Assembly: GCA_051011115.1 (NCBI GenBank)
Contig: JBPCUN010000037.1
Coordinates: forward strand, 1 to 34,759
Reading direction: 5' to 3'
DNA: 34,759 nt
From: Profundicola sp051011115
Lineage (GTDB): Bacteria > Bacteroidota > Bacteroidia > Flavobacteriales > Weeksellaceae
The notes under the pieces are model-generated. The model ran no database searches, was not told the DNA's origin, and saw only the letters and a list, made by a program, of their open reading frames with translations. Numbering within the stretch: the first letter of the stretch is position 1; each line of letters opens with the position of its first letter. A program made the position numbers and the translations under genes. Of the stretch, positions 26,317-34,479 are shown piece by piece.

Positions 26317-27011
26317 GGTTTAATGACTGGTTTATTTAGTGCATCTAAAAACTCTGTCACAGATGATTCCATGCTATGTACACTTTTGTCTACTTTCATT
26401 ACCAAATAGTTATAGCATAAATAGGCAAAGATACCTACGACTAAACCAGCTGCCGTAGTTAACATGGCCACATAGATTCCACTAGATAATAATTTAGGAT
26501 CTACTTGCCCCTCTGTATTCGCGATTTCAGCAAAAGCCATAATCATCCCCACAACGGTACCTAAGAATCCAATCATAGGTGCTGCACCAGAAATTGTAGC
26601 TAAATAGTTGATGTTTCTCTCGAGTTTGTAAACCTCTAATTTTCCTGTGTTTTCTATCGCATCACTTATTTCTTTAAGAGGTCTACCAATACGTAATAAT
26701 CCTTTCTGAATCATTCTTGCCTCTGGCGATGGTGTTCTACGACATAGCTCAACTGCGGATTCTATTTTGTTATCATATACAAAATCCTTGATGTTATGTA
26801 TAAAATCATCATCCGTCTCCGCAGACCTTCTAATTGTTAAATACCTTTCTATAAAAATGTAGATTGCTAATAGGAAAAGTAAAAACAAGACAGACATGAT
26901 GATGATACTAAAAGCACCACCAGATACAATCATATCATAAATAGAAACCTCTGTCGTAGTAGTTTCTGATAATGTGTTGTGTAATGACAAAGAATCTTGA
27001 ACTTGCTGCAT
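26313..27011 (-). CDS. exbB: MotA/TolQ/ExbB proton channel protein
   Basis: A 232-residue inner-membrane protein with three membrane segments (about residues 33-53, 136-158 and 178-200). The conserved stretch ATISGAAPMIGFLGTVVGMI and TTAAGLVVGIFAYLCYN define the ExbB/TolQ/MotA family, which forms the proton-driven stator that energises the TonB-like protein. First gene of the exbB-exbD-tonB-folC unit, with a good promoter just upstream. Confidence 0.92.
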   Translation of the reverse strand: MQQVQDSLSLHNTLSETTTTEVSIYDMIVSGGAFSIIIMSVLFLLFLLAIYIFIERYLTIRRSAETDDDFIHNIKDFVYDNKIESAVELCRRTPSPEARMIQKGLLRIGRPLKEISDAIENTGKLEVYKLERNINYLATISGAAPMIGFLGTVVGMIMAFAEIANTEGQVDPKLLSSGIYVAMLTTAAGLVVGIFAYLCYNYLVMKVDKSVHSMESSVTEFLDALNKPVIKP

Positions 27012-27031
27012 AAATCAATTTATTTAAAGGG

Positions 27032-27061
27032 CAAAATTAAGGCTTTTTAAATTGCTCCAAA
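27032..27061 (-). promoter_or_regulatory. Bacteroidota-type promoter of the exbB operon
   Basis: On the minus strand TTTG (27061-27058) is followed after 18 bases by TAATTTTG (27039-27032), matching TAnnTTTG exactly. The leader to the exbB ATG would be about 15 bases. Confidence 0.6.
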
Positions 27062-27106
27062 ATTAAAACGAGCAATTCTGAAAAACATTGTAGCGGGAAC
27101 TTATAA

Positions 27107-27544
27107 TTATGAAGACTTTCTTTTTAATATATAAAACTCTGCTAATTCTCCTGTGTTGGGTGTAGCATCTGGGTTTAGATATTCTACAACATTTTTACGT
27201 ACCCGAAATTTATTTGAAATAGTATCTAGCTCGTTCAATATAATGGTAGAACTATCTTTTCCCCATTCAATTTCGCCTGTGTAATTAACTCTTTGATTGT
27301 CTTTAGGGTTTTTTTTCAAAAAAGTTATGTCAAGGTTATAAGTATTTGAAGGGTATAGAGAAAGATCCATACTCATTCCTACGCCATGTTTATAGGGAAC
27401 AGTGCCATGGTATAATCCTTTCCAACTAGAGGTATCTATAGCAGTCGCTATGTTATTTACCAAGGTGCCACCCATGGCAGGTTCTTTCTTCTGAGAACAC
27501 TGGATCAATGAAATGAGTACAATAAAAGAAACAAGAATTTTCAT
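27107..27544 (-). CDS. NlpE-like lipoprotein lacking the CxxC motif
   Basis: A 145-residue lipoprotein; the likely acylated residue is Cys16 (LIQC; Gln before Cys is unusual but occurs in Bacteroidota). The mature part has SSWKGLYHGTVPYKHGVG, then MDLSLYPSNTYNLDITFL, the same layout as the N-terminal domain of NlpE (W-x-G-x-Y-x-G, then L-x-L-x2-D/N-x-Y-x-L). NlpE's PCADC is here PYKHG, so the redox/metal cysteines are absent. It is divergently transcribed from the M1-like/barrel gene, 83 bases apart. Function unknown; envelope stress sensing is only by analogy. Confidence 0.6.
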   Translation of the reverse strand: MKILVSFIVLISLIQCSQKKEPAMGGTLVNNIATAIDTSSWKGLYHGTVPYKHGVGMSMDLSLYPSNTYNLDITFLKKNPKDNQRVNYTGEIEWGKDSSTIILNELDTISNKFRVRKNVVEYLNPDATPNTGELAEFYILKRKSS

Positions 27545-27627
27545 TGTTGAGATTTTGCAACTTTATTTTCAAAATTTGAGCCATTTTATTGATTTAAAAA
27601 ACTTTTATATGTAATATTGATGTTACT

Positions 27628-30435
27628 ATGATGACAAGGCTGTTGACACTAATTATCTGCCTTTTTTCAGCCTACGGTGTAGCGCAAACGGATTCTATTA
27701 TATATAATGTGAAATATGATCCCAAATCACCTTTGCTGAAGGTAGAGCAAATCATGTTTCTGCATCGGGCAGAAGCAGATTCTGTTTTTCACTTTTATTC
27801 TTGGGCTAATGCTTATAAAGATAAAACAACTCAATTGAGTAATATTAAATTAAGCCAAAGAAAGGATGCTATATATTTTGCTGATTTAGAAGAAAGAGGT
27901 TGGATAGAAAATTTAACGTTTGAACTTATTAATGAAAATGGTAAAGAAATAAAGTTACCTTTTAATAATGAAGAGAATGAATTGGTGCAAGTATCTGTGC
28001 CAAAGTCAAAATATTTAAAAATAAAGTCAAAATATTTAATTCATTTACCATCCAAACGGTTTACAGGCTATGGTAGGGGGGACGATGGTAGTTTATTACT
28101 CAAATATTTTTTTATACAACCAGAAGTGAGGCAAGACGGGGTTTTGCTAAGGCAAAATTATCGAGATTTTGAATCCTTAACGGCTAAATCAACCAATTAT
28201 ACTCTCAACTTTAAGGTGCCCAAGGGGTTTGAAATCTATACAGATCTTATACGTACCAATATAGATCAATATGCTGGCAAAGAAAGAGACTTTTTTCAAA
28301 TAGCTATACAAAAAGAAGGGAATATTAAAACTGTAAATACTGCTTATGGTAAGGTTATCTTTGATAGAACTTTCCCTCCAGAAGACTATATTTTAATCCA
28401 AAAAATAGTACAGCAGCAACTGAAATTTTTAACGCAACGATTGGGTTTAATTAATGAACCTCTCTTTATTTCTGGTAAAAGCTATAGGAAGAACAAGTTT
28501 CAAGGGGTGCAGGATATTGATATTCCTATCATCAAGAAAAAATATCGCATCTTTAATCCAGCAGATAGGATCAAGCTAGAGATGATATCACAACTTACAG
28601 ATGCGTATTTAGATCGTAAGGCTTTAATTTATATGCAGTCTGAGCATTGGCTTCGGAATGGACTGGCACATTATCTCTTGCTTGAATACCTAGAAAATGA
28701 ATTACCAGATTTGATAGTCGCAGGAAACATTCCAGAAGATATTGCTATAGGGAACTTTAAACCTTTAAAATATTTAGATGCAAGTAAGGTGAAAATGACA
28801 GAGCGTAGTAAGTGGATGTATAACATTGTTTTGCTTTCAAACTTCAATCAACCCATCAATACGCCTTATGAAGAATTGAGTAACCTGAACCAAGAAATTG
28901 TGAGTGGTGTAAAAACGGGGCTTTCTTTTCAATATTTAGCAGCATATATAGGTAAAGAGAAATTTAATAATTTAATTAAAGAATGGATCAATCAATCTAA
29001 AGATAATTTATCTGCTAATGGCTTAAGATCGTTTTTAGAGGCTAGGGTACAAAAACCTACGGACTGGTTTTTTGATGATATGATTAGCTATAAAGGATGG
29101 TATGATATCGGAATCAAAAATGCGATTGTAAAACAAGACTCTCTTGTAATAAAATTTAGGAATCGTGGAAATAGCACTATTCCTTTTAAATTTAATGCTT
29201 ATTCAGATAGTGCAAAATACTCAACTTGGTTACAAAACTCATCTGCTAACTTTGAGCTAAAAATACCCAATCAGAATTATGAAACCTTAGTTATAAATGA
29301 TTCAATTCAGTTGCCAGATTTCAAGTCGAATAATGATTTGTACCATGTCAATGCATTTTTTAATAGGAAAATTAAATTTGGTTGGGTCACAGATATTCCG
29401 ACCAGGTCGTATGAAAAGGTGTTTTTACTGCCAGGTGTTTCATGGAACAATTATGATAAACTGCAATTAGGGTTATCCATAGGCAACAGAACGCCGATCC
29501 CGCAGACGTGGGTATACCGAATAAAGCCACAATATTCCTTTGGTGAAAACGCATTGACAGGTAGTTTTCAATTGGTGAGAAATGTATACCCAATCAATCA
29601 TTTATTTAGAAAAGTACGCGTTGGGATTGGAGGTAGTTATCAACATTACAATCGAGGGTTGGCTTATAAGAATTTAGGTGTGGGGATAGAAGGGATATTT
29701 CGAAAAAGTCCCCGCTCTACCATGAATAGAAGTGCTTTTGCGTATCATCAACTTATTGACAGGGATTTAAGAACCACCGCTACGGAAAAAGAAAAAGAAT
29801 TAAAATCTTATGGATTATTAAATGTAGGGTTTCGCTATTGGAATACAAATATCATTCATGAACGTAGAATGTTAATGAACCTTCAACTATCTAATACTTT
29901 TGGTAAGCTATATGGTGAGTATTATTACCGATGGAAATTTGGTAAGGATAAAATCATTGGGGTTAGATTATTTGCAGGTGCGTTCTTAAGCCACGATCTT
30001 AATCATTCCGAATATTTTGATTTTGGATTAGATAGAGTGAATGATTATACATATAGTTATCCACTCTTAGGTAGATCAGAAAGTCAAGGATTCTTGAGCC
30101 AGCAATTTGTGTTAGCTGAAGGAGGGTTTAAATCTAATTTTAATAAAAAATCAAATCAATTATTGTTTACCACCAATTGGGAATATCCGATATGGAATAT
30201 TTTAGACGCCTATGCGGATTTTGGATATATTAAAAATAAAGATAATAAAGGTGAATTTCTGTATGATTCTGGTTTTCGAATTCGGTTTATTCCAGATTAT
30301 TTAGAATTGTATTTTCCTATACAATCCACTTTGGGATTTGAGCCTACATTGGGAGCGTATCACGAACGCATACGCTTTATGCTCAACCTTGATTTGAAGA
30401 AATTTATGGATTATTGGCGTAGAGGTAAAAATTAA
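27628..30435 (+). CDS. Outer-membrane protein: degenerate peptidase M1-like domain fused to a beta-barrel
   Basis: A 935-residue protein with a signal peptide (cleavage near GVAQ, residue 20). Residues about 25-500 resemble an M1 aminopeptidase: an N-terminal beta region, then a helical core. The M1 zinc site HExxH-x18-E aligns with S321-Q-L-T-D325 and Asn344 in HWLRNGLAHYLLLEYL, exactly 18 residues apart and next to the family's WL-xx-G-xA-xY pattern, so all zinc ligands and the catalytic Glu are replaced. A PDZ-like or beta-sandwich region is likely near 480-590. From about 600 to the end, alternating aromatic strands (WVYRIKPQYSF, LNVGFRYW, LFTTNWEYPIW, LRFIPDYLELYFP-like) suggest an outer-membrane barrel. 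Probably a scaffold or binding protein; function unknown. Confidence 0.75.
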   Translation: MMTRLLTLIICLFSAYGVAQTDSIIYNVKYDPKSPLLKVEQIMFLHRAEADSVFHFYSWANAYKDKTTQLSNIKLSQRKDAIYFADLEERGWIENLTFELINENGKEIKLPFNNEENELVQVSVPKSKYLKIKSKYLIHLPSKRFTGYGRGDDGSLLLKYFFIQPEVRQDGVLLRQNYRDFESLTAKSTNYTLNFKVPKGFEIYTDLIRTNIDQYAGKERDFFQIAIQKEGNIKTVNTAYGKVIFDRTFPPEDYILIQKIVQQQLKFLTQRLGLINEPLFISGKSYRKNKFQGVQDIDIPIIKKKYRIFNPADRIKLEMISQLTDAYLDRKALIYMQSEHWLRNGLAHYLLLEYLENELPDLIVAGNIPEDIAIGNFKPLKYLDASKVKMTERSKWMYNIVLLSNFNQPINTPYEELSNLNQEIVSGVKTGLSFQYLAAYIGKEKFNNLIKEWINQSKDNLSANGLRSFLEARVQKPTDWFFDDMISYKGWYDIGIKNAIVKQDSLVIKFRNRGNSTIPFKFNAYSDSAKYSTWLQNSSANFELKIPNQNYETLVINDSIQLPDFKSNNDLYHVNAFFNRKIKFGWVTDIPTRSYEKVFLLPGVSWNNYDKLQLGLSIGNRTPIPQTWVYRIKPQYSFGENALTGSFQLVRNVYPINHLFRKVRVGIGGSYQHYNRGLAYKNLGVGIEGIFRKSPRSTMNRSAFAYHQLIDRDLRTTATEKEKELKSYGLLNVGFRYWNTNIIHERRMLMNLQLSNTFGKLYGEYYYRWKFGKDKIIGVRLFAGAFLSHDLNHSEYFDFGLDRVNDYTYSYPLLGRSESQGFLSQQFVLAEGGFKSNFNKKSNQLLFTTNWEYPIWNILDAYADFGYIKNKDNKGEFLYDSGFRIRFIPDYLELYFPIQSTLGFEPTLGAYHERIRFMLNLDLKKFMDYWRRGKN

Positions 30436-30467
30436 AAAGAGCCTAATATTTATTAAGTAGACTCTTT
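30436..30467. terminator. Imperfect hairpin between convergent genes
   Basis: AAAGAG (30436-30441) pairs with CTCTTT (30462-30467), and the stem continues past one C-A mismatch. It lies in the 60-base gap between the barrel gene and the response regulator. Weak, but the only candidate terminator there. Confidence 0.4.
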
Positions 30468-30495
30468 ATGCATGATATATAGTGGGGTTTATATT

Positions 30496-31203
30496 TTACT
30501 CTTCTTTTGCATCCTCTTCTGCTACTAGACGGAATCCCTCTCCGTGAATGTTTACGATTTCTACATCTGGATCGTCTTTTAAATATTTTCTCAGCTTAGC
30601 AATATAAACATCCATACTTCTAGATGTGAAATAATTATCTTCATTCCAAATTCTAGTTAGCGCAATCTCACGAGGCATTAAATCATTTTTGTAAACACAT
30701 AACATGCGTAACAATTCATTCTCTTTTGGAGATAATTTATGTTCTTTGCCATTTACATTCAGATATCTCAACTTCGCATTGAATTGGAAATTACCAATAC
30801 TGAATTCCTCTTGGTTGAATTTCTCTTCGTTAATACCATTGCGTTGAATAATAGCCTTGATTTTGTATAAAAGCACTTCAGAATCAAAAGGCTTAGTGAT
30901 ATAATCATCTGCTCCTAATTGATAGCCTTTTAATACATCATCACGCATGTTTTTAGCGGTAAGGAAGATAATAGGAATATCTGGATTATCAGATTTAATT
31001 TCCTTTGCCATGGTAAAGCCGTCCTTCTTAGGCATCATTACATCTGTAATAATCAAGTTGAAATTACCCTTCTTGTACATCTGGTAACCCTCTTCACCAT
31101 CAATAGCGTGGGTAACATCAAACTCATTAATCTGTAAATAATCCTTCAAAACTGTCCCAAAACTTGGGTCATCCTCCACGAGTAAAATTTTTATATCTGA
31201 CAT
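30496..31203 (-). CDS. OmpR/PhoB-family response regulator
   Basis: A 235-residue two-component regulator. The receiver domain (about residues 1-120) has the acidic pocket Glu10-Asp11-Asp12, phosphoacceptor Asp54 in LIITDVMMPKKDG, a conserved Thr in FLTAKN and Lys in YITKPFD. A winged-helix DNA-binding domain (about 130-230, LSPKENELLRMLC...RSMDVYIAKLRKYL) follows. It sits 10 bases after the sensor kinase gene, its probable partner, and resembles RprY of Bacteroides. Targets are unknown. Confidence 0.94.
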   Translation of the reverse strand: MSDIKILLVEDDPSFGTVLKDYLQINEFDVTHAIDGEEGYQMYKKGNFNLIITDVMMPKKDGFTMAKEIKSDNPDIPIIFLTAKNMRDDVLKGYQLGADDYITKPFDSEVLLYKIKAIIQRNGINEEKFNQEEFSIGNFQFNAKLRYLNVNGKEHKLSPKENELLRMLCVYKNDLMPREIALTRIWNEDNYFTSRSMDVYIAKLRKYLKDDPDVEIVNIHGEGFRLVAEEDAKEE

Positions 31204-31213
31204 TTTCTCAATC

Positions 31214-32764
31214 TTATGTTAATGGTAATTTTATATAAAAGGTACTTCCTTTGCCTTTTTCACTTTCTACATCTACTTGTCCACCGTGTAAATGAGTAAC
31301 ATGTTTTACGTAAGCTAAACCTAATCCATGTCCCTTTACATTATGAATATTTCCAGTTTCTTCTCGATAAAATTTATCAAAAATCTTACCTAAAACATTT
31401 TTATTCATACCGATACCTTCATCAGATATCTTTACGATGTAATAGTCGTTAAGGTTATAAGTTTCAACTGTGATTTTAGGCTCTTCTGGAGAATATTTAT
31501 TGGCGTTTTCTAAGACATTCAATATAATATTACCCAAATGAAACCGATCCACGAGTAACTCATCCTTCTCTGCATGGATATTTTCAAAGATTGTGCCATT
31601 ACGATTTTCTACGATTAATCTTATAGATTCTATACTTTCTTTTACAATTTGATTGAGGTGTGTTTTAGATCTTTCAAGTCTAATTTGGTTTTTTTCTAAT
31701 TTAGACATCCTTAAAACCATCTCTACTTGATGATTCATTCTTTTGTTCTCTTGCTTGATCATATTTGCATAATAAATCACCTTCTCTGGATTATTAGAGA
31801 TCATTTTATTCTTTAAGGCGTCTGAGGCTACGGATATGGTGGCAATGGGTGTTTTAAATTCATGCGTCATGTTATTCATGAAGTCTGTTTTCATCTGAGA
31901 AACCTTGCGCTGCCGCATCATAGCATATAAAGAGGCTATATAGATGCCTAAAATTGTAAGAGTAAATAAAATGGTAATGGTAAATAAAGCAGAAATGTTA
32001 GAGAAAATCGCCTCTTTTTGCTCTGGCAAATAGACCGACAAAAAATGGCTTGGCATATCTTCGTTGTCTCTGAACAGAGCAGTAGCATGATTGCTTGGTT
32101 TTTTCACATAACGCTTAGATTCCAGCGCAATAGAGGTGGAATCTTTGTCTAAAACAGCAAGCTCAAAAGGGGTGTCAATATTCCATTTCTTTAATTTTTC
32201 GCCAAAAATAGAGTCTAGTTCTTCGATACTCACTCTTTGTGCAATCGGCTTATTACCTGCGTCAAATCTGGCAAATCGCTCCAGCGAATAGCTTGCATCC
32301 CTAAATTCTGACTCTAAATTCACTTGAATTGGACTAAAGCCCTGAACAGAGCTATCTTTCTGAAGTTTGATTTTACGTTCAGATGAATATAGTTCGGTGA
32401 CCTTTAGTGAGTCATTATAAATACCAGAGACAGGTAGCTTCACTTTATCCATCATATAACGCGTCAGAAATACATATTTCACATTGGCAGAGTCACTTTC
32501 TATTTGAGAGGTAACTACTTCTACAGAGTCATCCTGTTCCTGAAGCGTTTTTCGCGTTTCATTAAATAAATTATAATATTGATTGAGCTCATGTTTGTTT
32601 ACGGCATCAGCCGTTTCGTCTAATGCTTTGATGATTCTACTATTGAATTCATTTTCACCAGATTTAAAAGCTTGGTTAAGCCAATAAATTTGTACCGTAA
32701 TCAATCCAATGATAGAAAACGTCATTAGCACTATTAGTATCTTAAAAAAACTCTTTTTAATCAT
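31214..32764 (-). CDS. Membrane sensor histidine kinase
   Basis: A 516-residue kinase, partner of the following response regulator. One membrane segment lies near residues 8-28 and a second near 256-282, enclosing a periplasmic sensor region of about 225 residues with no recognised domain. The H-box MTHEFKTPIATI has the phosphorylated His301. N-box (NVLENANKYSPEEP), G1 (DEGIGM) and G2 (GHGLGLAYV) motifs are intact. It resembles RprX. The gene begins 3 bases after coaE. The signal is unknown. Confidence 0.93.
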   Translation of the reverse strand: MIKKSFFKILIVLMTFSIIGLITVQIYWLNQAFKSGENEFNSRIIKALDETADAVNKHELNQYYNLFNETRKTLQEQDDSVEVVTSQIESDSANVKYVFLTRYMMDKVKLPVSGIYNDSLKVTELYSSERKIKLQKDSSVQGFSPIQVNLESEFRDASYSLERFARFDAGNKPIAQRVSIEELDSIFGEKLKKWNIDTPFELAVLDKDSTSIALESKRYVKKPSNHATALFRDNEDMPSHFLSVYLPEQKEAIFSNISALFTITILFTLTILGIYIASLYAMMRQRKVSQMKTDFMNNMTHEFKTPIATISVASDALKNKMISNNPEKVIYYANMIKQENKRMNHQVEMVLRMSKLEKNQIRLERSKTHLNQIVKESIESIRLIVENRNGTIFENIHAEKDELLVDRFHLGNIILNVLENANKYSPEEPKITVETYNLNDYYIVKISDEGIGMNKNVLGKIFDKFYREETGNIHNVKGHGLGLAYVKHVTHLHGGQVDVESEKGKGSTFYIKLPLT

Positions 32765-32767
32765 AAT

Positions 32768-33367
32768 TTAATTCTCCTTAAAAATATCATTCAAATGTTG
32801 GTATAGCACATCCACTTGCGTTTTTAATTCATCCAACGTAGTGTTGTTGTGAATGATGTAATCTGATTTCGCTTCTCTTTGTGCATCTGTCCACTGCTTA
32901 TTCATGCGATCCTTTACTAGCATATCTGTGGTGTTGTCTCGCGATATTACTCTATTCATTCTGATTTGCTCTTCAGCGGAAACCGTTACTATATAGTTAC
33001 ATTGTTTGTATGCTCCTGATTCAAATAAGATAGCCGCTTCTTTGATAACGAATTTTGTATTCTGTTCATGTACCCATTGCGTGAAATCCTCTCTCACCAG
33101 CGGGTGTGTCAATTGATTTAATCTTGTGAGTTCCTCTGGATTTTTAAATACACGAGTGCCTAATTTCTTCCTATCCAATAAACCCTCTTGATAAATTGAT
33201 TCACCGTACCAAGATTTCAAATTAGATATAATCACTGAGGATTCATTCATTAGGTTTCTTGCACGTAAATCAGAATCATATAGCGGTATACCATAAGCCA
33301 CTAGCATCTTACCCACCGTACTTTTTCCAGAGCCAATACCACCTGTTAGACCAACTATTTTTGTCAT
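32768..33367 (-). CDS. coaE: Dephospho-CoA kinase
   Basis: A 199-residue P-loop kinase that phosphorylates dephospho-CoA in the last step of coenzyme A synthesis. GGIGSGKST (9-17) binds ATP, LYDSDLRARNL contains the substrate-contacting Asp, and the lid region has RDNTTDMLVKDRMNKQ. Length is typical. It follows the DUF6048-like gene by 13 bases and precedes the sensor kinase by 3, a tight operon in which the CoA enzyme seems unrelated to signalling. Confidence 0.94.
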   Translation of the reverse strand: MTKIVGLTGGIGSGKSTVGKMLVAYGIPLYDSDLRARNLMNESSVIISNLKSWYGESIYQEGLLDRKKLGTRVFKNPEELTRLNQLTHPLVREDFTQWVHEQNTKFVIKEAAILFESGAYKQCNYIVTVSAEEQIRMNRVISRDNTTDMLVKDRMNKQWTDAQREAKSDYIIHNNTTLDELKTQVDVLYQHLNDIFKEN

Positions 33368-33380
33368 TCTTTTTATTTAA

Positions 33381-34040
33381 TTAAAAAGGCAAGGCATAGC
33401 CAATAGACCAGTTTACCCCAATAGCAAGGCTACTTTGATCGGTTCCAAAACCAGGGATGATTAGGGGGTCAATACCATAATCATTACTTGCAGAGGCTCT
33501 AATCTTTAATCGCACACTTGCATCAATATAGAAAGGTGATTGTAATACCTGAACTCTACCACCAGCTAAGGGTTCTACCCAAAATGCAGATGCATCATGT
33601 TCTGGTAAAGATGAGGTTTCATTATCTCCGTTGTTTCCTAGAATAATAAAGGAATCTACCGTTTGCTTGTATTTACTATACCCCAGCCGAGCACCCACAT
33701 AATATCCCATATTTGGATTTTTGTCATCTTGCGATACAAAATATTGTCCGCCCAATCGCACATATGGACCAGAAGCAGATGCTAGCCAATTATTATAATC
33801 ATAAATATTCTCTTCATATCCACCCTCTAAAGCGATATGAATTTTATGGGTAATGGGATAAGTTATTAGACCCTCTATTCCTTTTTTATCGGTAAATAAA
33901 CCATACACAGGATTAAAAGCATCTATCCCTATATATGGATTTGCTTTTTTATTAATCTTCAAGCTATCACTTTGTGCGCATAGTACAATGGGATTAATAA
34001 TTAAGCCGAATATGAGGAGTAGCTTCGCTAGTGATTTCAT
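33381..34040 (-). CDS. DUF6048-like outer-membrane beta-barrel protein
   Basis: A 219-residue protein with a signal peptide (cleavage near LCAQ, residue 23). The mature part alternates aromatic beta-strands (GLITYPITHKIHIALEGGYEE, YYVGARLGYSKYKQT, SLAIGVNWSIGYALPF), as small outer-membrane barrels do, and ends in an aromatic Phe. In Flavobacteriia a protein like this (DUF6048) follows the DUF6452 lipoprotein gene; I assign it from this order and layout. Its start overlaps the upstream gene by 47 bases in another frame. Function unknown. Confidence 0.75.
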   Translation of the reverse strand: MKSLAKLLLIFGLIINPIVLCAQSDSLKINKKANPYIGIDAFNPVYGLFTDKKGIEGLITYPITHKIHIALEGGYEENIYDYNNWLASASGPYVRLGGQYFVSQDDKNPNMGYYVGARLGYSKYKQTVDSFIILGNNGDNETSSLPEHDASAFWVEPLAGGRVQVLQSPFYIDASVRLKIRASASNDYGIDPLIIPGFGTDQSSLAIGVNWSIGYALPF

Positions 34041-34479
34041 CTTGTAAGGTTATTAAGGTAGTATAGTAGTGATTAGATAGGCTATATTGGGTATTAAGAT
34101 AATGTACGCCAAATCCACAAGCCTTGGACACGAAATGGAGCTCAGTGTTATAATGGACGGTCAATGTATCTTGGTATTTTGGGTCATATCTTCTCTTGCC
34201 CAGAATAAATTTTACTTGGTTTCTTTCATCAATAGGTAACGGAACCTTGATTGTAATTACATCTGATGTATCCTTGATAGGGGTTGCAGTGATCAAATCA
34301 AATTTCCCTGATTTATTTTCTCGATATATAATCACAGAATCCATGAGCGTAGCTTGAGAAACTTTATGCAGGTTCATTACTAGTTGTGGCGTAGTTTGAT
34401 CTATACATATATCCTCATCTTCACAAGAGGTCATGAATGCTATAAGGCCTAGAAAAAATAAGTAATGATATAGTTTCAT
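33994..34479 (-). CDS. DUF6452-like lipoprotein
   Basis: A 161-residue protein with a lipobox, acylated Cys19 (MTSCEDEDIC), so probably membrane-anchored. A second short cysteine motif (CEDEDIC) and later Cys in SKACGFG could form a disulfide. The rest is predicted beta-rich. In Flavobacteriia DUF6452 is encoded between rlmD and the DUF6048 barrel, as here, which supports the name. Its ATG directly abuts the rlmD stop codon (TAAATG), indicating coupled translation. Function unknown; a joint role with the barrel protein is inferred. Confidence 0.75.
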   Translation of the reverse strand: MKLYHYLFFLGLIAFMTSCEDEDICIDQTTPQLVMNLHKVSQATLMDSVIIYRENKSGKFDLITATPIKDTSDVITIKVPLPIDERNQVKFILGKRRYDPKYQDTLTVHYNTELHFVSKACGFGVHYLNTQYSLSNHYYTTLITLQDEITSEATPHIRLNY

